DNA of 34,778 bases from Muribaculaceae bacterium (GTDB lineage Bacteria; Bacteroidota; Bacteroidia; Bacteroidales; Muribaculaceae): assembly GCA_017559355.1 (NCBI GenBank), contig JAFYSL010000091.1:1-34778 (forward strand), given 5' to 3'. The stretch's first letter is position 1, and each line of letters starts with the position of its first letter. The notes below the pieces were generated by a model, which ran no database searches, was not told the origin of the DNA, and worked only from the letters and a program-made list of their open reading frames with translations. The position numbers and the translations under genes are program-made. Shown here one piece after another: positions 7,957 to 16,556 of the stretch.

Positions 7957-9276
7957 TTATTGTTGCTCTTCGGGCATTATTTTTACTCTCACGCTTGTGA
8001 TGCGATGGTGACTAATGTCGAGAATCAAGAAACGGCATCGGCCATATACGAGAGGCTCTTTCTTTTTTGGGAAGTCTCCTTTGAGGTTGAGGAGCATTCC
8101 GGCAAGACTTTCTGCTCCTTCAGTGATGTCGGCGTAGTCTTCCTCGTCAAGTTCTGTAACTTTGAAGAAATCACTTAGGAGTGTTTTTCCCTCAAAAATA
8201 TAGGTGTCATCGGGAAGGCGTTGGTAGTTAATTTCCTCTTCATCATATTCGTCATTGATGTCTCCCACAATCTCTTCAAGGACATCTTCGAGTGTGACAA
8301 TGCCTTGAGTCCCACCAAATTCATCTACTACGATAGCGAGGTGAATCTTGAGTTTGCGAAAGTCTTCAAGGAGGTCATCAATCATTCTTGACTCAGGTAC
8401 AAAATATGGTTGACGAATCAATGATTTCCAGTTAAAATCCTCTATATTTTTACCAATATAGGGAAGAAGGTCGCGACTATAAAGTACCCCCTTGATATTG
8501 TCTTGTGTTTCCTCAAAAACTGGGAGGCGAGAGTAACCACTTGATATTACAATTTCCATAACCTCGTCAAATGTAGAGTCAATATCGATATCGGTAATAT
8601 CTACGCGAGGGGTCATGATTTCTTCAACGGTTTTGTCGCCAAATTTTAAAATCCCTTCAAGCATCTCCTTCTCTTCGTCGGCTGCTACATCGGTGATTTC
8701 GAGAGCTTGACTAAGTTCGTCGGTTGAGATATTTTGAGCTTTTTTTGTCACAACGCGATTTACAATGACCGAACTACACATCAATAGTGATGATAGTGGT
8801 TTGAATATTTTTGTAAAGAGTGTAATGCCCGATACGGCAAATTTTGCCCACTTGAGATTGTAACTATTGGCGTATAGTTTTGGGAGAATTTCGCCAAAAA
8901 GTAGAATGAGGAATGTGAGGATTACTGTTTGCAAAATAAAACTCACTACTGCAGGCATGCTGCTAAAAATGGGCCCTAATGCAAAGTTACATAGGATTAC
9001 TATTGTTACATTGACAGCGTTATTGGCAATTAGGATTGTTGCCAATAATCGTTCGGGGTCTTTGAGTAATTTGTTGATTGATTCGCCTTTAGGGGTATCT
9101 TCAAGTTCTTCGAGTTGAGAAGAAGTCAATGAAAAAAACGATATTTCGCTTCCAGAGATAAAGCCTGAGACTAAAAGGCCGATTGCTGCGATAGATAGAG
9201 CGATGATTTGGGAAAAACCAAAATCAACTATAATTTGAGCCAACAATGAAGTGGCAGGTAACGGGTCTATATCCAA
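7957..9276 (-). CDS. gldE: GldE-like CNNM/CBS-domain membrane protein
   Basis: The 439-residue protein shows the domain order of the CorC/HlyC family: an N-terminal CNNM (DUF21) membrane domain with about four transmembrane segments up to residue 185, including SGSEISFFSLT, then a CBS pair (EEIMTPRVDI to LVGD region, roughly 210-330, with AIVVDEFGGTQGIVTLEDVLEEIVGDI), and a C-terminal CorC_HlyC transporter-associated domain (about 350-430). Related CNNM proteins move Mg2+ or other cations. In Bacteroidota this member, followed by gldD, is called GldE. It is the first gene of the gldE-gldD-PPTase operon; the ssb and mutY genes that often precede it elsewhere are not here. Confidence 0.92.
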   Translation of the reverse strand: MDIDPLPATSLLAQIIVDFGFSQIIALSIAAIGLLVSGFISGSEISFFSLTSSQLEELEDTPKGESINKLLKDPERLLATILIANNAVNVTIVILCNFALGPIFSSMPAVVSFILQTVILTFLILLFGEILPKLYANSYNLKWAKFAVSGITLFTKIFKPLSSLLMCSSVIVNRVVTKKAQNISTDELSQALEITDVAADEEKEMLEGILKFGDKTVEEIMTPRVDITDIDIDSTFDEVMEIVISSGYSRLPVFEETQDNIKGVLYSRDLLPYIGKNIEDFNWKSLIRQPYFVPESRMIDDLLEDFRKLKIHLAIVVDEFGGTQGIVTLEDVLEEIVGDINDEYDEEEINYQRLPDDTYIFEGKTLLSDFFKVTELDEEDYADITEGAESLAGMLLNLKGDFPKKKEPLVYGRCRFLILDISHHRITSVRVKIMPEEQQ

Positions 9277-9329
9277 AACTTTTGATATTAGTTAAACAAA
9301 AAGATAACCTCTATGAGTTATTCATAGTG

Positions 9330-9337
9330 CAAAATTA
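9330..9337 (-). promoter_or_regulatory. -7 promoter element of the gldE operon
   Basis: Read on the minus strand, TAATTTTG matches TAnnTTTG, 53 nt before the gldE start. No clear -33 TTG accompanies it. Confidence 0.4.
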
Positions 9338-9364
9338 GTGAAACTTTCTGAATAAAGCGAATAA

Positions 9365-9396
9365 TTTGCTAATTTGTTGACTTTTCAGTAAGTTTG
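9365..9396 (+). promoter_or_regulatory. Bacteroides-type promoter of the sirtuin gene
   Basis: TTTG at 9365-9368 and TAAGTTTG at 9389-9396 are separated by 20 nt, an exact fit to the Bacteroides consensus. The start codon follows 45 nt downstream. The 165-nt intergenic region is shared with the divergent gldE operon. Confidence 0.7.
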
Positions 9397-9441
9397 CAAT
9401 AGTAAAAAGTAAGAAACATTACCCCAAAATCAAGAAAAACG

Positions 9442-10134
9442 ATGAAAAAGAAACTGGTAATTTCTACAGGGGCTGGCATTAGTGCTGAAAGTGGAATTTC
9501 TACATTTCGCAATGCTGATGGGCTTTGGGAGCGATATCCTGTAATGGAGGTTGCAAGCGCCGATGGATTTGCACGCAATCCTGCGTTGGTTCACGAATTT
9601 TACAATGCTCGTCGCAAGCATTTGTTAACTGTTGAACCCAATGATGCGCATCGTGGGCTTGTGGATTTAGAGGAGTATTTCGATGTGCAAATTATCACAC
9701 AAAATGTCGACGACCTTCATGAACGTGCTGGGAGTGCAAAAATCTTGCATCTTCATGGAGAATTGATGAAAATAAGGTCGATGAAAGATGAATCGAGAGT
9801 GTATCAATTGACTCCCGAAAACATTGAAACATCGCTTGATACGCGCGATGAATATGGTGATGCTGTGCGCCCTCATATAGTGTTTTTTCAAGAAGCAGTG
9901 CCAAATATTGAGCCAGCCATAGAAATGGTGCAAGAAGCCGATATTTTTGTGGTGATAGGTACCTCGTTGAATGTATATCCAGCGGCTGGATTGTTGAGTT
10001 ATGTGCGCTGTGGAGTTCCAGTGTATTATATCGATCCAAAACCAGCAATGGTACCCCCTGGAGTTGAGGTTTTGCCTATGGTGGCAACCGAAGGGGTTAA
10101 AGCGCTGAAAGAAAAGTTAATCGACAAATGTTAA
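9442..10134 (+). CDS. cobB: Sir2-family NAD-dependent protein deacylase (CobB type)
   Basis: The 230-residue protein removes acyl groups from lysines with NAD+, releasing nicotinamide and O-acyl-ADP-ribose. It shows the NAD-binding GAGISAESGISTFR (10-23), the QNVDDLHERAG loop (87-97), catalytic H105 in HLHGE, and GTSLNVYPAAG. The class III signature Y54-xx-R57 (FYNARR) is kept, which in SIRT5 and E. coli CobB goes with succinyl or malonyl lysine. Where CobB carries the four zinc cysteines (between HGE and RPHIVFF) there is no cysteine at all. It is a monocistronic unit with its own promoter and terminator, just before the dcw operon. Confidence 0.95.
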   Translation: MKKKLVISTGAGISAESGISTFRNADGLWERYPVMEVASADGFARNPALVHEFYNARRKHLLTVEPNDAHRGLVDLEEYFDVQIITQNVDDLHERAGSAKILHLHGELMKIRSMKDESRVYQLTPENIETSLDTRDEYGDAVRPHIVFFQEAVPNIEPAIEMVQEADIFVVIGTSLNVYPAAGLLSYVRCGVPVYYIDPKPAMVPPGVEVLPMVATEGVKALKEKLIDKC

Positions 10135-10155
10135 ACTTTCTAAATTTACAACCGT

Positions 10156-10187
10156 AAACGTCGGCATTTGTGTCGGCGTTTCTTTTT
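10156..10187 (+). terminator. Rho-independent terminator of the sirtuin gene
   Basis: An 8-bp stem (AAACGTCG at 10156-10163 with CGGCGTTT at 10174-10181, one G-U pair) with a 10-nt loop is followed by CTTTTT. It separates the sirtuin from the dcw operon 22 nt after the sirtuin stop. Confidence 0.85.
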
Positions 10188-10266
10188 AAAAGGCGCATAA
10201 ATAAAGGGATGTGGAAAAATGTTGATAACTTTTTTTAGATAAGAGGGATTTAAGGTGAATTTTGAG

Positions 10267-10298
10267 TTGTAAATTTTCAATAAAAATGAGTAACTTTA
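10267..10298 (+). promoter_or_regulatory. Likely main promoter of the dcw operon
   Basis: TTG at 10267-10269 and TAACTTTA at 10291-10298, 21 nt apart, resemble the Bacteroides promoter with a one-base deviation in the -7 element (final A for G). It is the only good candidate between the preceding terminator and rsmH, and no other promoter is evident down to ftsZ. Confidence 0.5.
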
Positions 10299-10309
10299 CA
10301 ACGAAATAA

Positions 10310-10354
10310 ATGGAAAAGCAAAAATCAACAAATAACCCCAAGAAAAAACGCTAA
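10310..10354 (+). CDS. Possible 14-residue leader peptide before rsmH
   Basis: An ATG at 10310 opens a 14-codon frame (MEKQKSTNNPKKKR) that stops 6 nt before the rsmH start. It begins about 11 nt after the predicted -7 element, so it would be close to the 5' end of the mRNA. The lysine-rich product resembles nothing I know. It may be chance; ribosome profiling or conservation in relatives would decide. It sits where mraZ is found in many bacteria. Confidence 0.2.
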   Translation: MEKQKSTNNPKKKR

Positions 10355-10360
10355 ATTGCT

Positions 10361-11269
10361 ATGTCGGAAGAGGTATATCACATCCCTGCATTATTGCCTG
10401 AAACTTTGGAGGCATTGAATATAAATCCCGAAGGGATATATGTCGATGTAACCTATGGTGGCGGGGGGCATTCGCGTGCCATTATGGAGCAACTAAACGC
10501 AAAGGGGCATCTTTACTCGTTTGACCAAGATGAAGATGCTGTGAAACGTGCAATGGTTGATCCACGATTTACGATTGTATATAGCAACTTCCGTTTTTTG
10601 TCAAATTTCTTGGAATATCACAAAGTTGAGGCAGTTGATGGTATTCTTGGCGACGTAGGGGTGTCATTCCATCATTTCGACGACAAAGACCGTGGTTTCT
10701 CATTCCGATTTGAAGGGGCTTTGGATATGCGCATGAACCAAAGGGCAAAGCGTACGGCTGCGTGGATAGTGATGAACTACAGCGAAGAGCAGTTGGCCGA
10801 CGTGTTTTATCTCTATGGCGAATTGAAAAATTCACGCAAATTGGCATCTGCAATCGTCAAAGCGCGTAACCAATCACCTATTGAAACCGTAGAACGATTG
10901 CTTGAGGTGGTAAAACCATTGATTAATCCCCGTCAAGAGAAGAAAGAACTTGCAATGTTGTTTCAAGCATTGCGCATAGAGGTAAATGGTGAGATTGATG
11001 TGTTGAAGCGTCTACTTCAACAATCGTTAGAAGCACTCAAACCAGGAGGTAGATTAGCAATTATTACCTACCATTCGCTTGAAGACCGATTGGTAAAGAA
11101 TTTTATGCGCACAGGTAATTTGCGTGGCGAACTTGAAAAAGATTTCTTTGGAAGAAGTATGTCGCCATTTAAGTTGCTTAATGCAAAACCTATTGTGCCC
11201 TCTGATCAAGAGGTAGAACTAAACCCTCGCTCACGAAGTGCAAAACTCCGTGTGGCAGAAAAACTATGA
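10361..11269 (+). CDS. rsmH: 16S rRNA (cytosine-1402-N4)-methyltransferase RsmH
   Basis: RsmH (MraW) uses S-adenosylmethionine to methylate N4 of C1402 in the ribosomal decoding site. The 302-residue length is typical. Seen are the N-terminal HIPALLPETLEAL, SAM-binding VDVTYGGGGHSRAI (about 28-41), the GILGDVGVSFHHFD segment (family DLGVSS), FEGALDMRMN, QALRIEVNGE and the closing ITYHSLEDRLVKNF and RSRSAKLR. It is the first full gene of the dcw operon and is followed at 12 nt by ftsL. Confidence 0.97.
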   Translation: MSEEVYHIPALLPETLEALNINPEGIYVDVTYGGGGHSRAIMEQLNAKGHLYSFDQDEDAVKRAMVDPRFTIVYSNFRFLSNFLEYHKVEAVDGILGDVGVSFHHFDDKDRGFSFRFEGALDMRMNQRAKRTAAWIVMNYSEEQLADVFYLYGELKNSRKLASAIVKARNQSPIETVERLLEVVKPLINPRQEKKELAMLFQALRIEVNGEIDVLKRLLQQSLEALKPGGRLAIITYHSLEDRLVKNFMRTGNLRGELEKDFFGRSMSPFKLLNAKPIVPSDQEVELNPRSRSAKLRVAEKL

Positions 11270-11281
11270 AAAATTTAGACA

Positions 11282-11644
11282 ATGGCAAAGAAAGATAAAA
11301 AAGCATCTAAAAGCGAGCAAAATATAGTATTGCGAATAATATGGAAACTTATTCATGGTCAAATTATGACTGTGGGTTTTCTCAAAGCACACTGGTGGAA
11401 AATTGGGTTGGCGGTTTTTATGATAGTCGCTTACATTTCCATGAAATATGAGTGCCAAACAAGTATGGTAACGATTGACAAACTTAAAAACGAACTTGAA
11501 GTTGTCAAGAATCAATGCATCACCGAGCGAAGTAAATACATGGGAAGCACACGTGAGTCGGCTATGCAAGAACTTGTAGACACTTTGAAATTAAATTTGA
11601 AAAAACAAGATCAACCACCTTTTAAAATATCTTATTCAGAATGA
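11282..11644 (+). CDS. ftsL: FtsL-like cell division protein
   Basis: The 120-residue protein has a lysine-rich cytosolic tail, one hydrophobic segment (about residues 40-54, IGLAVFMIVAYISM) and a periplasmic part with heptad-like IDKLKNELEVVKNQC, as expected for FtsL, which works with FtsQ and FtsB to activate FtsWI at the septum. The sequence itself is poorly conserved; the call rests on size, topology and position between rsmH and ftsI. Its stop overlaps the ftsI start by 4 nt (ATGA), implying coupled translation. Confidence 0.85.
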   Translation: MAKKDKKASKSEQNIVLRIIWKLIHGQIMTVGFLKAHWWKIGLAVFMIVAYISMKYECQTSMVTIDKLKNELEVVKNQCITERSKYMGSTRESAMQELVDTLKLNLKKQDQPPFKISYSE

Positions 11645-13800
11645 ATGCATTAGAAACACGTACAGTTTTGAGGTATGCGATAATCATTGGATTGATTCTC
11701 GCATTTTCGAGTTTGGTAGTAAGCGAAATTTTTGATACTACGGTAACACACAAGAAGGAGTGGGACAATAAAGCCGACTCTGTGTTAATGAAGCGTAAAA
11801 TATTGTATCCCAAGCGTGGAGATATTCTTGCTTGTGATGGTAGTGTGTTGGCAACCAACATTACAAGTTACACAGTGAGGGTAGATTATCGCAGTCAACA
11901 ATTCAAGGAAGATCGTTATGTTGCAGCAATGGACAGTCTTTCTGATAGTTTGGCAACATATTTTGGTAACACCAAGGACTATTGGAAGAAGTATTTGCAA
12001 GAGCCTCTCAAAGAGGAAAAAGAAAAACGTCCTCGTTGGTATAAAATTGTGAGCGACATTACTTATACCGAATATCTTAAATTGAGGACATTTCCATTCT
12101 TTAATATCCCCAACAAAAACAAGTGTGGACTTGTGTTGGATAGCAAGATGCGTCGCCGTAATCCTTATGGTGAAATGGCATTACGAAGCATTGGTATGGT
12201 AGGTGAGATGCCACGACGCAAAGGTGAAGTGCGTGGCGAAATTCGTGGTGTGTGGGGACTTGAACGCGACCTCGACTCTTTGCTATATGGCAAACCTGGT
12301 GTAGCTCGTATCGTTCCTGTGAATCGTAATACGCTCAACTGGACCGATACTCCTGCTGTTGATGGTTACACAATTAAAACCACCATCGATATCAATATGC
12401 AAGATATCGTTGAGAATGAACTTAACAAAGTGTTAACCTCTGTTCAAGCCGATTGGGGTGTAGCAATACTTATGAATGTTGCCACTGGAGATATTAAGGC
12501 AATTTCAAACCTTGAGATGGATCCTAATGGCAATGGATATATTGAGGGTATGAATCGTGCAATATTAGGATTTGAACCTGGTTCGGTTATGAAACCTATC
12601 TCAATGTTGATTGCTCTTGAAAAAGGATGGGTAAAACCTCATCAAGTAATCACCACTGGTGCGCGTTATCCATATGCTAATGGACCTGCGATTTCCGACT
12701 GTACACCTGTATCATCAATGACAGCAATGGAAGTAATCGAGCGTTCATCAAACATTGGTATGACTAAGATTATTATGCCTCATCTTGATAGCGCAGCGAT
12801 GTATAAAGAGTGCTTGAGAGAGATTGGATTCCTTGATCCGATGAATCTACACATTGCGGGTGAACGTATTCCTAATATTCGCAATGTGGGAAACTCTAAC
12901 TGGGATTATATCGATGTATCGCGTATGACTTATGGATACACTACACAAATACCTCCTATCTACACACTTTCGGTGTATAACGCTATTGCAAATGGAGGTA
13001 GATATGTGCGTCCTCGATTTGTTACCAATCTCATCGGTAACGGAGTTGATTCAATAATCCCCGTGTCGTATATGAAGGATCGCATATGTAGCGAAAAGAA
13101 TGCTGAAATATTGCGTGAGATGCTCACTCGTGTAGTGTGGGGTGAACATGGTACTGCTCGTCGATTGTTGAAGAGTAATGTTGTGAAGATTGCTGGTAAA
13201 ACAGGAACGGTTTACTCTACATATGAGCGTCTTAAAACCGACAAAAATGGTAAACTCATCACAAAAGATATTTATGGCCGAGATATTCCACTAGGCACTC
13301 CAGGAACTTATAATAAAAGTCGCAAGCGTTTGTCATTCTGTGGATTCTTTCCAGCCGACAACCCTTTATACTCATGTTTTGTGATGGTATTCAATCCTAA
13401 AAACTCAAGTTTGGGAGCTCCATCCACAAGTGGAGTGGTGCTGAAAGAGATTGCATTGAAAATGTATTCTCGAGGTATGCTTGGCAATGAGAGCGACTAT
13501 CATGCCGAGTCAAATCCCAACACTCGCCCCATGCTTTATGCAACTAATGAATCAAGCAAACGCGAACATGTGTGTGAAGGACTTGATGTGGACCAATTTA
13601 TTCGTATGCCCGATGTCGCTACTACAGCGGGAGTGCCTTCTGTGAAAGGTCTTGGACTTCGTGAAGCAATTGTTGCTCTTGAGAAGGAGGGTTACAATGT
13701 AGAGTTTGAAGGCGATGGTTATGTAGTATCTCAAACTCCTCAAGCAGGATGCATGGTCGATAAAGGTAGTAGTGTGAAATTAACATTAAAACATATCTAA
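11641..13800 (+). CDS. ftsI: Septal penicillin-binding protein FtsI (PBP3) with PASTA domain
   Basis: FtsI is the class B transpeptidase that crosslinks septal peptidoglycan in the periplasm. The 719-residue protein has one N-terminal transmembrane segment (about 14-30), a dimerisation domain, and the transpeptidase motifs S315-xx-K318 (PGSVMKP), S369-S-N371 and K520-T-G522. The C-terminal 60 residues form one PASTA domain ([20 protein letters not shown] and a closing VDKGSSVKL). PASTA is absent from E. coli FtsI but usual in Bacteroidota, which accounts for the greater length (E. coli 588). The start overlaps ftsL. Confidence 0.96.
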   Translation: MNALETRTVLRYAIIIGLILAFSSLVVSEIFDTTVTHKKEWDNKADSVLMKRKILYPKRGDILACDGSVLATNITSYTVRVDYRSQQFKEDRYVAAMDSLSDSLATYFGNTKDYWKKYLQEPLKEEKEKRPRWYKIVSDITYTEYLKLRTFPFFNIPNKNKCGLVLDSKMRRRNPYGEMALRSIGMVGEMPRRKGEVRGEIRGVWGLERDLDSLLYGKPGVARIVPVNRNTLNWTDTPAVDGYTIKTTIDINMQDIVENELNKVLTSVQADWGVAILMNVATGDIKAISNLEMDPNGNGYIEGMNRAILGFEPGSVMKPISMLIALEKGWVKPHQVITTGARYPYANGPAISDCTPVSSMTAMEVIERSSNIGMTKIIMPHLDSAAMYKECLREIGFLDPMNLHIAGERIPNIRNVGNSNWDYIDVSRMTYGYTTQIPPIYTLSVYNAIANGGRYVRPRFVTNLIGNGVDSIIPVSYMKDRICSEKNAEILREMLTRVVWGEHGTARRLLKSNVVKIAGKTGTVYSTYERLKTDKNGKLITKDIYGRDIPLGTPGTYNKSRKRLSFCGFFPADNPLYSCFVMVFNPKNSSLGAPSTSGVVLKEIALKMYSRGMLGNESDYHAESNPNTRPMLYATNESSKREHVCEGLDVDQFIRMPDVATTAGVPSVKGLGLREAIVALEKEGYNVEFEGDGYVVSQTPQAGCMVDKGSSVKLTLKHI

Positions 13801-13814
13801 ACAATTCAGATAAA

Positions 13815-15269
13815 ATGAAACAATTAGCACATTTGCTTGAGGCGATAAATATTGTAAAGATAGTTGGTGATATCAATCGTCAAGTTGGTGATATAGTGAG
13901 CGACTCGCGTAAAGCAGTTGACTCATCGATGTTTGTTGCTGTGAGAGGTGTCAATGTCGACTCTCATCAGTATATTCCCCAACTCAATGGCAAAGGTCTT
14001 GCAGCAATTGTGTGTGAAAAATTACCCGAACAACTTGATGAGAATGTTACATACATTCAAGTTGAAAATTCGGCGATAGCATTGGGACAACTTGCATCAC
14101 AATGGTGGGACAATCCATCAACAAAATTGAAATTGGTGGGTATTACTGGCACAAATGGCAAAACAACAACAGCAACTCTCGTGTATGAAATGGCACGATT
14201 GATGGGTTATAGAGCAGGGTTATTGTCGACAGTGTGTAACTATATTGATGCAGAAGCAGTGCCTGCAACTCACACTACCCCCGACCCTCTAAGTCTTAAT
14301 GCCTTGCTTGCACGCATGGTTGAGGCAGGTTGTGAATATGCAGTGATGGAGGTAAGTTCACATGCAGCACACCAACATCGCATTGCTGGGTTGCAATTTG
14401 TGGGAGGTGTGTTCTCAAATCTTACTCGCGATCATCTCGACTATCACAAAACTGTTGATGCTTATCTTGAAGCGAAGAAGATGTTTTTTGACGCATTGCC
14501 ATCAAATGCCTTTGCATTGACTAATATCGATGACAAGGTGGGAGAGGTGATGTTACAAAATACAAAAGCATTAAAGAAAAGATATTCGTTGCGCTCACAA
14601 GCTGACTTTGTGGGGCGTGTAATCGAAAGCCGTCTTGATGGGACATTGATGGCATTCAATAATCATGAAGTTGAGGTATTGTTTACAGGCAAATTTAATG
14701 CATATAACCTCACTGCAGTTTATGCAACGTCAATTTTATTAGGTTGGGATTATGAAGAGGTTATGGTAAATATGAGCCGTCTTGTTCCAGTGGCAGGTCG
14801 TTTCCAAGCGTTCCATTCACCTAAAGGTGTAACCGCAATTGTTGACTATGCTCACACTCCCGATGCTGTAGTGAATGTGTTGACAGCCATTCGTGATGTA
14901 ATCGGCAACAAAGGTAACATCATCACAGTGGTGGGAGCTGGAGGCAATCGCGATAAAGGCAAACGCCCAATTATGGCTCGTGAAGCGGCTGCACGTAGCG
15001 AAAAAGTGATTCTTACATCTGATAATCCTCGCGACGAAGAACCTGCCGATATCCTTCGCGATATGGAAGCGGGACTTGATTATGAGGCTCGTGCTAAGAC
15101 TTTGAGCATTAGTGATCGTCGTGAAGCAATTCGCACAGCAATAATGTTGGCGCAAGCAGGCGATGTGATTCTCATTGCGGGTAAAGGACATGAGGATTAT
15201 CAAGAGATTAAAGGTGTAAAATATCATTTTGACGATCGCGAAGTAGTGATTGAAATGTTTAAGAATTAG
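13815..15269 (+). CDS. murE: UDP-MurNAc-tripeptide ligase MurE (meso-DAP type)
   Basis: MurE adds the third amino acid to UDP-MurNAc-L-Ala-D-Glu using ATP in the cytosol. The 484-residue protein has the Mur N-terminal domain, the P-loop GTNGKT (112-117), the central-domain segments [12 protein letters not shown] and [12 protein letters not shown], and DYAHTPDA. The D403-N-P-R406 motif ([10 protein letters not shown]) marks enzymes that add meso-diaminopimelate rather than lysine, which fits A1-gamma peptidoglycan of Bacteroidales. It lies 14 nt after ftsI and 24 nt before mraY. Confidence 0.97.
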   Translation: MKQLAHLLEAINIVKIVGDINRQVGDIVSDSRKAVDSSMFVAVRGVNVDSHQYIPQLNGKGLAAIVCEKLPEQLDENVTYIQVENSAIALGQLASQWWDNPSTKLKLVGITGTNGKTTTATLVYEMARLMGYRAGLLSTVCNYIDAEAVPATHTTPDPLSLNALLARMVEAGCEYAVMEVSSHAAHQHRIAGLQFVGGVFSNLTRDHLDYHKTVDAYLEAKKMFFDALPSNAFALTNIDDKVGEVMLQNTKALKKRYSLRSQADFVGRVIESRLDGTLMAFNNHEVEVLFTGKFNAYNLTAVYATSILLGWDYEEVMVNMSRLVPVAGRFQAFHSPKGVTAIVDYAHTPDAVVNVLTAIRDVIGNKGNIITVVGAGGNRDKGKRPIMAREAAARSEKVILTSDNPRDEEPADILRDMEAGLDYEARAKTLSISDRREAIRTAIMLAQAGDVILIAGKGHEDYQEIKGVKYHFDDREVVIEMFKN

Positions 15270-15293
15270 AACTTAAAAAACTTTATATAAAGC

Positions 15294-16556
15294 ATGTTAT
15301 TATATCTGTTTGACTATCTAAAAGAGATTGATTTCCCAGGTGCGAGATTGATGGATTATCTCACATTCCGCTCGGGGTCTGCATTGGTGTTATCATTGTT
15401 GATTACCCTATTTATTGGTCGTCGCATTATCGAAAGATTGCAACTTATGCAAATAGGCGAGATTATTCGTGATTTGGACCTTGAGGGGCAACAACAGAAA
15501 AAAGGGACTCCTACAATGGGTGGTATCATTATCATCATTGCAACATTAGTGCCATGTCTATTAATTGGTAATCTGTCAAACATATACATGCTCCTAATGC
15601 TTGGGTCAATGGTATGGCTCGGCACATTGGGATTTTTTGATGACTTTATTAAAATTGCTCGCAAAAATAAAGATGGATTGAAAGGCAAATTCAAAATTGC
15701 TGGTCAAGTAGGTCTTGGTCTTATTGTGGGTGTAACAATGTATCTTAGCCCTGATATGGTGATGCGTGAAAATCACGAAGTAGTATCGACCGACCTCGAC
15801 GGACAAGTTGAGGTGGTGTATGATTCACAAGAGGTAAAAGCATTGCAAACAACAATTCCTTTTGTGAAAAATAATAACCTTGACTACTCTTGGTTTACAC
15901 AATGGATGGGCGAATGGGCAACTCCAGCGGCATGGATTTTGTTTATTCTCGTTACCATTTTCATGGTAACAGCAACCTCAAATGGTGCCAATCTCACCGA
16001 TGGTCTTGATGGACTAGCTGCGGGAACTTCAACTATCGCTGCGGTAACATTGGCTATTATTGCCTATTTAGGTGGTAACGTCATATATTCATCATATCTC
16101 AACATTATGTATCTGCCAGGTTCGGGAGAATTGGTTGTATTTATGGCTGCATTTGTGGGAGCCTTGATAGGATTCTTATGGTATAATGCATACCCTGCAC
16201 AAGTATTCATGGGCGACACTGGTAGTCTCACTATTGGAGGTATCATTGCAGTGTTTGCGATATTGATTCACAAAGAATTGTTGTTAGTGATATTGTGTGC
16301 GTTGTTCTATGTTGAGGATTTCTCAGTATTAGTGCAAACATCATACTTCAAATTGACAAAAAAGAAGGGCCTTGGGAAACGCATTTTTAAGATGGCTCCT
16401 CTACATCATCATTTCCAAAAACCAGGCAACGGCGAAATTGAAGCAATGATTCAATGGCCTAAAAAACCTATTCCCGAATCAAAAATTGTGATTCGTTTCT
16501 GGATTTTGGCGATATTCTTAGCTATAATGACAATTGCTACATTAAAGATTAGATAA
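15294..16556 (+). CDS. mraY: Phospho-MurNAc-pentapeptide transferase MraY
   Basis: MraY moves phospho-MurNAc-pentapeptide from UDP to undecaprenyl phosphate at the inner membrane, making lipid I. It is a polytopic protein of 420 residues with the conserved D116-D117 (GFFDDF), NLTDGLDGLAAG (D236, D239), FMGDTGS and MAPLHHHFQ. It is about 60 residues longer than E. coli MraY (360). The extra sequence is a hydrophilic stretch around residues 155-205 (from MRENHEVVSTDLDG to the WFTQWMGEWATP segment), a feature I recall for Bacteroidota MraY. Its stop shares one base with the murD start (TAATG). Confidence 0.97.
   Translation: MLLYLFDYLKEIDFPGARLMDYLTFRSGSALVLSLLITLFIGRRIIERLQLMQIGEIIRDLDLEGQQQKKGTPTMGGIIIIIATLVPCLLIGNLSNIYMLLMLGSMVWLGTLGFFDDFIKIARKNKDGLKGKFKIAGQVGLGLIVGVTMYLSPDMVMRENHEVVSTDLDGQVEVVYDSQEVKALQTTIPFVKNNNLDYSWFTQWMGEWATPAAWILFILVTIFMVTATSNGANLTDGLDGLAAGTSTIAAVTLAIIAYLGGNVIYSSYLNIMYLPGSGELVVFMAAFVGALIGFLWYNAYPAQVFMGDTGSLTIGGIIAVFAILIHKELLLVILCALFYVEDFSVLVQTSYFKLTKKKGLGKRIFKMAPLHHHFQKPGNGEIEAMIQWPKKPIPESKIVIRFWILAIFLAIMTIATLKIR

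Noticed and set aside
15745-15900. Hydrophilic insertion in MraY as a possible fusion or foreign segment
   Set aside because: I recall a similar extra stretch in other Bacteroidota MraY proteins and all catalytic motifs are intact, so it is likely a lineage feature.
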